Part shown: piece after piece, positions 46,788 to 55,809 of the stretch
Layout of the letters: each line of letters opens with the position of its first letter
Position numbering within the stretch: the stretch's first letter is position 1
Assembly: GCA_022009755.1 (NCBI GenBank)
Contig: CP091722.1
Location: forward strand, 1,806,001-1,870,000
Source: Oscillospiraceae bacterium
GTDB taxonomy: Bacteria; Bacillota; Clostridia; Christensenellales; QALW01
Direction of reading: 5' to 3'
DNA: 64,000 nucleotides
The notes under the pieces: generated by a model
The model's input: the letters and a program-made list of their open reading frames with translations, nothing else
The model's database searches: none
Told to the model about the DNA's origin: nothing
Made by a program: the position numbers and the translations under genes

Positions 46788-47988
46788 ATGAAAAACAGCA
46801 GTAAATGGTTAACGGGTACACTTGCGGCGCTGTGCGGCGTGCTTTTGGTGCTTTGCATTGTTTTGGCTGCCGGTTGGGGACGGGCGGCAAAAAAATACCG
46901 CCGTATTGCCGGAGGTGCGCAATAACGGCACGGCAATACAGTGGAAATATGCAGGGGAGCAGGAATGGCACGACCTTGTGACACTGGAGACGCTTAAAGG
47001 CACAGCCGGCGAAAAGGGCGCGGACGGAAGCAGCGGCCGGGACGGCAAAGATGGCGAGAACGGTAAAGACGGCGAGAACGGCAAGGATGGCAAGAACGGC
47101 AAAAGCATCGAGGTAAAAAGGACGGATTCCCACATACAGTGGAGGTATGAGGGGGGACAGTGGCAGGAACTCGTGGCGCTTTGCGATATAACGGGCCCCT
47201 CCGGGCAGCAGGGCGCGCCGGGTGCCGACGGAAAAACGCCGGAGTTCAGGACGGAGGGAAATATGCTGCAATGGCGGTACTGCGGCAGCGAGATGTGGCT
47301 GAATCTTTTTGATCTTTCCGTGCTTAAGGGAAAGGACGGCCAAAACGGAAGCGCCGGGCAGGACGGCGCCGACGGCAATACGCCCTTTATAGGGGAAAAC
47401 GGCACCTGGTGGATAGGCAATACCGATACCGGCATAAGGGCGGCTGGCACTGACGGCGAAAAGGGCGATAAGGGTGATAAAGGAGATAAAGGCGACCGGG
47501 GCGAAAAAGGAGAAAAGGGGGAAGCCGGGCAAAACGGCGCATGCGCGGGATATTTTTATGCAGAGACAAGCTGTGTGTCCGATATTTTGCTGAGCCGAGG
47601 CAGTGCGAATATCAGGCTTGGCGAAAAGATCAACAGCGGAGGGCTGATATCTTCCTACAACGACAAGATCACGCTTAAAAAAGGACATATTTACAGCCTG
47701 AGCATAAGCGGCTCTCTTGAAGTGACCTCCAACGAGTTCAACAACAGCGGCAATTATTCCGTACAGATGACGGACGGCTATGATAATGACTTTTGCAGGG
47801 AAGCTACGCGTATAAAGCGGGACGGCGCAAAAATACCGCAGACAAAGGATCAGTACGCCTTTAATTTTACAAGGCTCTACGATGCATCCGCTAAGGATAT
47901 AACATTGGAGTTTTGGTTTGAGCAATCCGCCTACAATACCATCCTTCGGGGCTTCAACGGCAACATTGTCGTAACGGCGCTTAACTGA
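46788..47988 (+). CDS. Collagen-like surface protein with BclA-type C-terminus (frameshifted)
   Basis: Start ATG 46788 behind GGAGGGAAAGAG. A signal/anchor (WLTGTLAALCGVLLVLCIVL) is followed, after an extra A in an A7 run near 46893, by alternating short beta-like units (IQWKYAGEQEWHDLVTLETL, IQWRYEGGQWQELVAL, LQWRYCGSEMWLNLF) and collagen G-X-Y runs (GKDGENGKDGENGKDGKNGK; EKGDKGDKGDKGDRGEKGEK). A C-terminal globular domain of about 140 residues (GYFYAETSCVSDILLSRGSA) resembles the jelly-roll tips of BclA-type filaments. Probably a trimeric surface fibre. Confidence 0.75.
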
Positions 47989-48013
47989 AATCGTGCAAAA
48001 AGGGACGGATAAT

Positions 48014-49978
48014 ATGAAAAAACGGTTTTTGTGCATAATGCTTGTTCTGCTTATGGCGTTGTGGCTTCTGCCGGCGGGCGCTTTTGCCGCAGAGGGCGGA
48101 AAGGCCTTGCGCCGGGGCACGGACGGAATAAGCGGCTATTCGGGCGAGAGTGGATACGATTACATATATTACGGCACATGGAATGGCAGCCCTATAAAGT
48201 GGCGGGTGCTGGACGATAAAACAAACATGGGCACGAACGGTCTGTTTCTGCTGAGTGAAGAGCTGCTCGGAAGCGGAAATACCGGCGGCATCAAATTCGG
48301 CTATGACGATGAAGATACGTGGCAGGGCAGCAAGGTGCAGGCGTGGTGCAGGGATTTTGCCGGTATAGAGGGCGATTCCGTTCCCGACGCGTTCACGGCG
48401 GCTGAACTTGCCGCAATTCTGGAAACATCAAAAAGCGACCCGGAATACTTTACGCCGACAGAGAAGGTCGTTATCGACGGAAGAGAATGGACTCTGGCCG
48501 GAGCGCACTTTCTTGCGGTCGAGAACGCGCTGAACGGCGATAAGGTATTCTTCCTTTCGGCAGCCGAAGCAAAAATGCGGTTTACGGACTTGCTGAAGTC
48601 GAAGCGAGAGCGGGAAAATACAACGGCAAAGAAGCCTACTGGTGGTTGCGTTCTCCGGCGGTTGACCGTTTTGCCGGACATGTGGATTATCTCGGTTATG
48701 TGTATCCGACGCTGAGAAACGACCCATACGCGGCGCGTCCGGCCTTTAATCTGGATGCGGGAGCGGTGCTTTTTGTTTCGCCTGCCGTGGGAGGCAAGCC
48801 GGACGGCTTCGGCGCAGTGGGGCAATATGCGGGGAACGAGTGGAAGCTGACGGTGGAGGACGGCGCAAGGAGCGATTTGCCGTAAAGCGGAAGTCGAGCT
48901 CTTGGGGCAGCGTAACCTTTGATTACAAAAACGCAATAACGGGAAATAATGAGTATATCTCCGCCATGGTTACAAACGGCGGGGAGGCAAAATACTACGG
49001 CAGAGTGAAAAACATAACCGCCGAGGGCATGGAAAGCGGCACGCTGACCCTGACGCTGCCTTCGGACTATGATGAAGAAAAAGGCGATCGGCTGTATATT
49101 TTTAACGAGCAGTGCAACGGGGACTGCAAAACCGATTATTCAAGCAGGCTGATAGGGCTTGCATCGGAGAATACGGAGGAGAACCGTGTACAGATACGCA
49201 TTAATTCCGACACCGGCGAGTGGGAGGTGTCCTATGACGGCGGGGAAACATGGACATCCTTGGGTGTAAAGGCCGAAGGCGATAAGGGGGACAGGGGAGA
49301 AAGGGAGATAAAGGAGAAAAGGGCGACAAAGGCGAGAACGGAGAGAAGGGGGATAAAGGAGACAAAGGAGAAGCCGGAGAAAAAGGGGAAAAGGGCGATA
49401 AAGGGGAGGCCGGAGCGGACGGCAGGGACGGCGCCGCGCCGCGGCTGAAAATCGAAACGGACGGCTATTGGTATGTATCCTATGACGAGGGACAGACATG
49501 GACCGCGCTGGGAGTAAAGGCCGTCGGAGATAAAGGGGATAAGGGAGATCCCGGAAAAAACGGGCAGGACGGCATTGCGCCGCAGCTGAAGGTGGGGAAG
49601 GATAATTTCTGGTATGTATCAAACGACGGCGGGAAAACATGGATTTCCCTTGGAGTAAAGGCTGCGGGCGATAAAGGAGAAGCCGGAGAAAAGGGGGAAA
49701 AGGGTGACAGAGGGGAAAAAGGACAGCAGGGAGATGCCGGGCAGCAGGGCGCGGACGGACTTATTCCCTGCATAGGGGAAAACGGCAACTGGTGGCTGGG
49801 CAATACCGACACCGGGGTTAAGGCTGCGGCGGACAAAGCGGCTTCCGCCGGGGAAGCACCCGCGAAGGACGGCAGCACCGCGGTGGCGGCAGCGGCCGCC
49901 GCAATAGCCGGGGCGGCGCTTATAGGGGATATCGTGCTGCTTGCCGTTGTGCTTAAAAGGAGAAAAGGCCGCATCTGA
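48014..49978 (+). CDS. Collagen-like surface adhesin with DUF6273-type N-domain (frameshifted)
   Basis: Signal peptide MKKRFLCIMLVLLMALWLLP ending AFA. A DUF6273-like domain follows (YDYIYYGTWNGSPIKWRVLD, WWLRSP near 48638), then an Ig-like part (TGNNEYISAMVTNGGEAKYY). Three repeats of the form WxVSYDxGxTWTxLGVKAxGDKGD alternate with collagen runs, and GENGNWWLGNTDTGVKA recurs from the previous gene. It ends with a membrane helix and KRRKGRI, so it is membrane-anchored rather than sorted by LPXTG. Frameshifts near 48606, 48878 and 49303. About 650 residues repaired. Confidence 0.75.
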
Positions 49979-50084
49979 CGGGGGAGAACGGCATTTCCCG
50001 CCGCTTTAAGTAAAGTGGAGGAAGGGAAATAACGGGCGCGGGCAAAGGCGCCGCGCGAAGGAAAACAAAAAAATCACGCTGGCC

Positions 50085-50149
50085 GGCATGCGGTTTCATC
50101 ACGCCCGAAAGAATATATTTTGGGGCGATGAGCCGTATGCCGTTTTTTT
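50085..50149 (+). terminator. Long terminator after the collagen-like genes
   Basis: GGCATGCGG...CATC pairs with GATGAGCCGTATGCC, extended by CGCCC/GGGGCG, followed by GTTTTTTT. Confidence 0.7.
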
Positions 50150-50214
50150 GCGCAGGCTGCGGAGCGTGACCTTTGCCGTATTGACCAAAGAGGTAAGTTT
50201 TCTGAAAAAACGGT

Positions 50215-50275
50215 TTGACAATATACGCGCCGGGTGCTACAATTAAACCATAGTAAAAAGGTAGTGTTTAGGGAA
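50215..50275 (+). promoter_or_regulatory. iscR operon promoter with possible operator
   Basis: TTGACA (50215-50220), 17 bp, TACAAT (50238-50243). Just downstream a TAAAC...GTTTA dyad with AT-rich centre (about 50246-50272) could be an IscR/Rrf2 operator for autoregulation. Confidence 0.65.
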
Positions 50276-50310
50276 GGCTATAAAAAGCGATAACTGCCGG
50301 GAGGCGTAAA

Positions 50311-50736
50311 ATGAAATTTACAACAAGGGGGCGCTACGGACTCAGGGCGGCGTTTGTGCTGGCTCAGGGCTGGGGCGGGCCGCCTGTGGCGCTTAAGGAC
50401 ATAGCGGCAAGCCAGCATCTGGCGGAAAAATATCTGGAGCAGCTGCTGTCCGCTCTTAAAAAGGCGGGGCTGGTGGAAACGGTGCGCGGCGCGCAGGGAG
50501 GCTATACTTTGGCAAAGCCGCCGGAGGAGATCACGGTGCGCCAGGTAGTGGTGGCTCTTGAGGGCGATATGGCAATAGTGGACTGCCAGCGCGGCGCGCA
50601 GTGCAAGGATGCGGACAAATGCGCAACGCACAAGGTGTGGAACCGTATAAGCGATGCGGTAAACGGCGCGCTGGATGCCATAACGCTTAAGGATATGCTT
50701 AATGATTATTCCTGCGCGCAGGCGCGGGGCGACTGA
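50311..50736 (+). CDS. iscR: Rrf2-family regulator, IscR-like
   Basis: 141 residues from ATG 50311 (GGGAGGCG upstream). Winged-helix domain: MKFTTRGRYGLRAAFVLAQG, GGYTLAKPPEEITVRQVV. Three cysteines C92, C98, C104 in CxRGAQCKDADKC form the usual Fe-S ligand set, so it can sense cluster supply. First gene of an iscR-nifS-nifU operon, which it likely represses when clusters are plentiful. Confidence 0.9.
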   Translation: MKFTTRGRYGLRAAFVLAQGWGGPPVALKDIAASQHLAEKYLEQLLSALKKAGLVETVRGAQGGYTLAKPPEEITVRQVVVALEGDMAIVDCQRGAQCKDADKCATHKVWNRISDAVNGALDAITLKDMLNDYSCAQARGD

Positions 50737-50801
50737 TATTCAAGGACCCGGGCGAAAAAGCCGGGTCTGCGGGGCAGCTTGGCTGCGGAAAGGCGGAAAT
50801 T

Positions 50802-51958
50802 ATGAGAAAAGTATATATGGACAATGCGGCCACCACGGCGGTTAAGCCGGAGGTGCTCAAGGAAATGCTGCCGTATTTCTGCGAAATTTACGGCAACGCG
50901 CACAGCATCCATTCCTTCGGGCGGGATGCGGAAAGGGCATGGAAAAGGCGCGCGCACAGGTGGCAAGGGCGATAGGCGCGCAGGACAGGGAGATATTCTT
51001 TACCTCCGGCGGCACGGAAAGCGACAACTGGGCGCTGCGCGGAGTGGTGAGCGCAAGCCGCAGGGGCAAGCACATAATCACCTCGCAGATAGAACATCAT
51101 GCGGTGCTGCACACCTGCGCGCAGCTGGAAAAAGAGGGCTGTGAGGTGACCTATCTGCCGGTGGACGAATACGGCACGGTGAGCATAGAGGCGCTTGAGG
51201 CGGCTATCCGTCCCGATACCGCGCTTATAAGCATTATGTTTGCAAATAACGAAATCGGCACGGTGCAGCCCATTGCGGAAATAGGCAGGATAGCGCATGA
51301 AAACGGCATAGTGTTCCATACCGATGCGGTGCAGGCGGTGGGGCATGAGCACATTGATGTAAACGAGATGAACATTGATCTTCTGAGCATAAGCGCGCAC
51401 AAGCTGCACGGCCCCAAGGGTATCGGCGCACTGTATATAAGAAAAGGCGTAAGGGTGAACAATCTGCTTTTCGGCGGAGCGCAGGAAAGGGGCAGACGGC
51501 CGGGGACGGACGATACTCCCCTTGCGGTGGGCTTCGGAAAGGCAATAGAGATGGCCTGCGCGGATATGGACGCGGTAAACGCGGAGATCACCAGAAAACG
51601 GGACAGGATAATAAAAGGGGTGCTGGAAAATATAAGCAATGTGCGGCTTAACGGGCATCCCGTCAACCGTCTGCCGGGTAATGCGAACTTCAGCTTTTCC
51701 TATATAGAGGGCGAAGCGCTGCTTTTGAGCCTTGACCTTGTGGGCATTGCCGCCTCCAGCGGCTCGGCCTGCACCAGCGGCTCGCTGGATCCTTCGCATG
51801 TGCTGCTTGCCATAGGGTTAAAGCATGAAACGGCGCACGGCTCCCTGCGGGTGACCATAGGGGATGAAACGACGGACGAGGATGTGGATTATTTCCTTGA
51901 GCAGCTGCCCCCGATAGTGGCGCGTCTGCGCGCCATGAGCCCGCTTACGGTAAAATAA
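50802..51958 (+). CDS. nifS: Cysteine desulfurase NifS/IscS (frameshifted)
   Basis: PLP enzyme that takes sulfur from cysteine for Fe-S cluster assembly. ATG 50802: MRKVYMDNAATTAVKPEVLK; one lost A near 50936 (AGGGCATGG, expected AGGGCAATGG) breaks residue 45. Then FTSGGTESDNWALRG, the PLP lysine in SAHKLHGPKG, and the mobile-loop cysteine in SSGSACTSGSLDPSHV. About 386 residues repaired. Between iscR and the NifU scaffold gene. Confidence 0.93.
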
Positions 51959-52048
51959 AGAAAAATACACGAAAAAACACGGAGAGATAAAAAAACAAAA
52001 GCAGCGGCGCGGCCGCCGGAAAAAGTTTTAACAGGGAGAAAACAAATT

Positions 52049-52444
52049 ATGTACAGCGAAAAGGTAATGGATCATTTCAGTCATCCGCGCAATGTGGGCG
52101 AGATGGAAAATGCAAACGGAGTAGGCATGGTGGGCAATGCAAAGTGCGGAGACATCATGAAAATGTATCTTGATGTGGAAAACGGCATTATAAAGGATGT
52201 AAAATTTCAGACCTTCGGCTGCGGCGCGGCCATTGCCACCTCCTCCATGGCTACGGAGATGATAAAGGGCAAAAGCCTCAAGGAGGCGCTGACCCTTACA
52301 AACAAGGCGGTGGCGGAGGCGCTGGACGGCCTTCCGGAGGTGAAGATGCACTGCTCGCTTTTGGCGGAGGAGGCGGTAAAGGCAGCCATCGACGATTATC
52401 TTGCAAAGAACCCGGGTGCCAAGCTGGAACCGGATGCGGAATAA
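52049..52444 (+). CDS. nifU: Fe-S cluster scaffold protein NifU/IscU
   Basis: 131 residues, intact: MYSEKVMDHFSHPRNVGEME. Cluster ligands C33 (AKCGD), C58 (GCGAAIATSS) and C102 (HCSLLAEE) are present. Receives sulfur from the upstream NifS. Start ATG 52049 with AACAGGGAGAAAAC upstream. The 90-base gap to nifS is A-rich; no terminator visible, so probably co-transcribed. Confidence 0.93.
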   Translation: MYSEKVMDHFSHPRNVGEMENANGVGMVGNAKCGDIMKMYLDVENGIIKDVKFQTFGCGAAIATSSMATEMIKGKSLKEALTLTNKAVAEALDGLPEVKMHCSLLAEEAVKAAIDDYLAKNPGAKLEPDAE

Positions 52445-52471
52445 GCAAAAAGCGCGGCATAAAAATTGCGG

Positions 52472-52500
52472 TTGACATATGCGCATAAAGCGCGTATAAT
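52472..52500 (+). promoter_or_regulatory. Consensus promoter of rpmE
   Basis: TTGACA (52472-52477), 17 bp, TATAAT (52495-52500): a perfect sigma-A consensus. Confidence 0.85.
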
Positions 52501-52564
52501 AGGTACGCTTATTAAAAAGGAAAGGGCGTATGCCCGTTTCAATACCGAATTGAGGTGAACAACA

Positions 52565-52762
52565 GTGAAGGAAGGAATACATCCCAAGTACCAGAAGGCC
52601 GTTGTAAAGTGCGCCTGCGGTGAGACCTTTGAGACCGGCTCCACCAAGAGCGAGCTGAAGGTTGAGATTTGCTCCAAGTGCCATCCGTTCTATACCGGCA
52701 AGCAGAAGCTGGTGGACACCGGCGGACGCGTGGACAAGTTCAAGAAAAGATACGGTATGTAA
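52565..52762 (+). CDS. rpmE: Ribosomal protein L31 (bL31, zinc form)
   Basis: 65 residues from GTG 52565 (GAGGTGAAC upstream). MKEGIHPKYQKAVVKCACGE with CxC at 16/18 and CSKCHPF gives the four-Cys zinc form; FYTGKQKLVDTGGRVDKFKK is the canonical C-terminus. Component of the large subunit. Has its own strong promoter and terminator. Confidence 0.96.
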   Translation: MKEGIHPKYQKAVVKCACGETFETGSTKSELKVEICSKCHPFYTGKQKLVDTGGRVDKFKKRYGM

Positions 52763-52782
52763 TTGTCGCCTCGAGCATGGGG

Positions 52783-52860
52783 AAGCCCTGCTTCAGGTAA
52801 GGGCTTCTGCCCGGCAGAAACGAACCGCGGACCGTTTCAAACGGTCCGTTTTCTTTTTTT
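52783..52860 (+). terminator. rpmE terminator and upstream hairpin
   Basis: GAAGCCCT/AGGGCTTC hairpin (52783-52808) followed by the terminator GGACCGTTT/AAACGGTCC (52829-52847) with TTTTCTTTTTTT. Confidence 0.85.
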
Positions 52861-53089
52861 ACGGTCACTTAAGGCGGCGGGCGTTTTGCTTAAGAGGAGT
52901 GCTTTTTGCAAAGGACGGCGGTCAGGAGCGGGATTAAATGTTCACAAATGTTTTCTTGACACTTTGTGAAGGGCATAATATGCTTGTACGGTAGAAATCG
53001 GTGCGTGCGCGGCCGTACAGGGGCATCCGCTTGCGCTTAGGGCGCAAAATGCGCATAAAAACACAAAACCGATACAGGGAGGCAGAAAT

Positions 53090-55419
53090 ATGCTGGAGCT
53101 TAAGGATATTTGCAAAAGCTATCGGGTGGGGGAGGTGTCCACTCAGGCGCTGCGGGGAGTGAGCGTTGCTTTCCGACAAAGGGAGTTTGTGTCCATTCTG
53201 GGCGCCAGCGGCTCGGGCAAGACCACTTGCCTGAATATTATCGGGGGGCTGGACCGCTATGATTCCGGCGACCTTATAATAAAAGGCAAGCACACCAAGG
53301 ATTTTTCGCAGAAGGACTGGGACGCCTACCGCAACAACTCCGTCGGGTTCGTGTTTCAGAGCTATAATCTGATTTCCCATCTTTCCATAGTGGCAAATGT
53401 GGAGCTGGGCATGACCTTAAGCGGCGTTAGCCGCAAACAGCGCCGCAGCCGCGCGGTGGAGCTGCTTAAAAAGGTGGGGCTGGGGGAGCATCTTCACAAA
53501 AGACCCAATCAGCTTTCGGGCGGGCAGATGCAGAGGGTGGCCATTGCAAGAGCGCTTGTGAACGACCCGGAAATACTGCTGTGCGACGAGCCCACCGGCG
53601 CGCTGGACACGGTGACGAGCCGTCAGGTGATGGAGCTTATAAAGCAGGCTGCGGGAGACAGGCTGGTTATAATGGTTACGCATAACCCGGAGCTTGCACG
53701 GGAGTATTCGGACAGGATAATTGAGTTTCCGACGGCAGCATTGTTTCGGACAGCCACCCGTACAGCGAAGCGGAGGATACGGAAAAATTCGAGCTTAAGC
53801 GCACGCGGATGAGCTTTTTAACGGCGCTTTCGCTTTCGTCCAACAACCTGCGCACAAAAAAGGGGCGTACCTTCCTTACCTCGCTTGCCTCCAGCGTGGG
53901 CATAATAGGAATAGCCCTTATACTGGCGCTTTCCGGCGGCTTCAAGGTGAAGATACAGGATTTTCAGTCCGATGTCATGGCGGAATTCCCGGTGATAATC
54001 AGCCGGGCGGGTATGAATTCCTCCGCAGAGGAGGCACGGCGGCTTCAGGGCACTTTGCCGGAGCGCTTTGCAGACACCGACCGCGCGCTGATATACGACC
54101 CTGCGGAAAATAGAGTGGTGCATCAGAATGTTTTTTCAAAGGAATATCTTGAGTATATAGGCAATATCGATCCGGCCGTATGCAAAAGCGTGGGCAGAAC
54201 TTATCTTGTAAATATAAACCTTGTGGGCAAAAGGGACGGAAAATATTTTGCCTCCGGCCTTTCGGCCATATCCGCATCTTCGGGCGGGGCATCGGTGTCC
54301 TCCGGAATGAGCGCTATGGGGATATCCTCCTACCCCGTAAGTCTTGTAAAGGGGGAGGATTATATAAAAAGCAATTACGATCTTCTGGCGGGGGAATATC
54401 CGACGGAGACGACGGATATTGTTCTGGTGCTGGACAGCCGCAACCGCCTGCCCCGCGGCGCGGCGCTGAAGCTGGGCATAGACCCGGACAAGACGGAAGC
54501 CATACCCTTTACGGACATAGTGGGAACGGAATACCGCCTTGCGGACAACAACGATTACTATAACGAGGCGGGGGGCTACTATCTGCCTTCAAGTGACCTT
54601 GAGGGCGTGTACAACGCTAAAAACAGCATAAAGGTAAGAATAACCGGGGTGATACGGCAGAAGGAAAGCTCCTCCTCGGCGCTGCTTTCGGCGGGGCTTG
54701 CATACAGTGATGCACTGGCGCAGCAGGTGCTCAAAAGCAGCACGGATTCCGACATTGTGCGCGCACAGCGGGCATCGGATAAAAGCGTGCTTACGGGGCA
54801 GGAGCTTACAAAGGAGGAAAAGGAGCAGCTGCTTATGCTGCTGGGCGGAGACGATACGCCCTATATGCTGATGCTTTATCCTGCGGATTTTGAGGCAAAG
54901 AATAAGGTGCTTGAGTATTTGGATGCCTACAACACCGGCAGGAGCGATGAGGACATGGTAATATACACCGACCTTGCCGGCACCATAAGCGGTATGACGG
55001 ACAGCATAATAAACGGCATTCTCGTGGTGCTTATTGCCTTTGCCGCGCTGTCGCTTGTGGTAAGCGTGATAATGATATGCATAATAACCTACACCTCCGT
55101 ATTGGAGCGCACCAAGGAAATAGGCGTGCTGCGGGCGCTCGGAGCAAGAAAAAAGGACATAACGCGCGTATTTGTGGCGGAAACCTGCCTTTTGGGCATA
55201 TTCTCCGGGGTGCTGGGCATTGCGGCGGCATATATTTTGTGCCTGCCGGTAAATGCGATACTGGAAAACCTTACGGGGCTTGCCGGAGTGGCTCAGCTGG
55301 ATCCGCTTCAGGCGCTGGGGCTTGCCGTGCTTTCCACGGTTATGACAATGCTGGGCGGTTTTGTTCCGGCGCTTATAGCCGCAAATAAGGATGCCGTGGA
55401 GGCGCTGCGCAGCGAATAA
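53090..55419 (+). CDS. MacB-like ABC transporter, ATPase fused to permease (frameshifted)
   Basis: ATG 53090 (CAGGGAGGCAG upstream). ATPase domain residues 1-225: Walker A GASGSGKTTCLN, signature LSGGQMQRVAIARAL, Walker B LLCDEPTGALD, H-loop VTHNPEL. One indel near 53728 (GAGTTTCCGACG) breaks the frame; restored, it runs without a stop through SDGSIVSDSHPYSEAEDTEK into the permease domain (MSFLTALSLSSNNLRTKKGR). That has one N-terminal helix, a large extracellular domain, and three C-terminal helices with TKEIGVLRALGARKKDI. About 776 residues as one protein. Substrate unknown. Confidence 0.85.
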
Positions 55420-55504
55420 GCCCCGTTTTACGCAAAAACCGAAAAAAACGGGTATAAAACGGCATTTTCGGCTTTGCCGCAAAAATATGCGTCCGCGCAA
55501 ACCG

Positions 55505-55537
55505 TTGACAAACACGGGCGGAGCGTGTTATTATAAG
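55505..55537 (+). promoter_or_regulatory. Promoter of the riboswitch-ATPase transcript
   Basis: TTGACA (55505-55510) with TTATTA at 17 bp or TATAAG (55532-55537) at 21 bp. Placed about 35 bases upstream of the riboswitch. Confidence 0.55.
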
Positions 55538-55571
55538 AATGTAAACAATATATGCAATACCTGATATATTT

Positions 55572-55670
55572 AAAAAGGGGAGTAGCTTAAGCCGGTATGT
55601 CAACAGCCGTCGGATAGCATCCGGCTGGTATACCGGGCTCAGCGCAGATGTATGAGCAGCAAGACCTTTC
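55572..55670 (+). promoter_or_regulatory. yybP-ykoY (Mn2+) riboswitch
   Basis: The 5' signature AAAAGGGGAGTAGC (55573-55586) and the 3' signature AGCAAGACCTTT (55657-55669) match the two conserved parts of the yybP-ykoY aptamer, with paired arms GCCGGTAT/ATACCGGGC and CAGCCG.../CGGCTG between them. This aptamer binds Mn2+. It overlaps an expression-platform terminator and precedes a P-type ATPase gene, a known arrangement. Confidence 0.85.
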
Positions 55671-55706
55671 AGTATCTTTTTAACGGAATACTGAAGGGTC
55701 TTTTTT
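55661..55706 (+). terminator. Riboswitch expression-platform terminator
   Basis: AAGACCTTTCAGTAT pairs with ATACTGAAGGGTCTTTTTT. It reuses the aptamer's 3' AAGACCTTT, so Mn2+ binding would prevent this hairpin and switch the gene on. Confidence 0.8.
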
Positions 55707-55809
55707 GATATATCGGGGGTGCGGGGCATCCGAAGGGATGCGAAACCGTAGCAGCGGGAAAAACGGGCAGCGATGATATGAAAAGCACATTTTCAGAAAG
55801 GAAGAGAAG

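Noticed and set aside
46561..48120. 519-residue minus-strand open frame opposite the collagen-like gene
   Set aside because: It mirrors a repetitive GC-rich coding strand, has no ribosome binding site or recognisable motif, and crosses the terminator and promoter region.
49270..49760. Short tandem DNA repeats that could suggest a CRISPR array
   Set aside because: They are in-frame codon repeats of collagen GDKGEKG units with no spacers.
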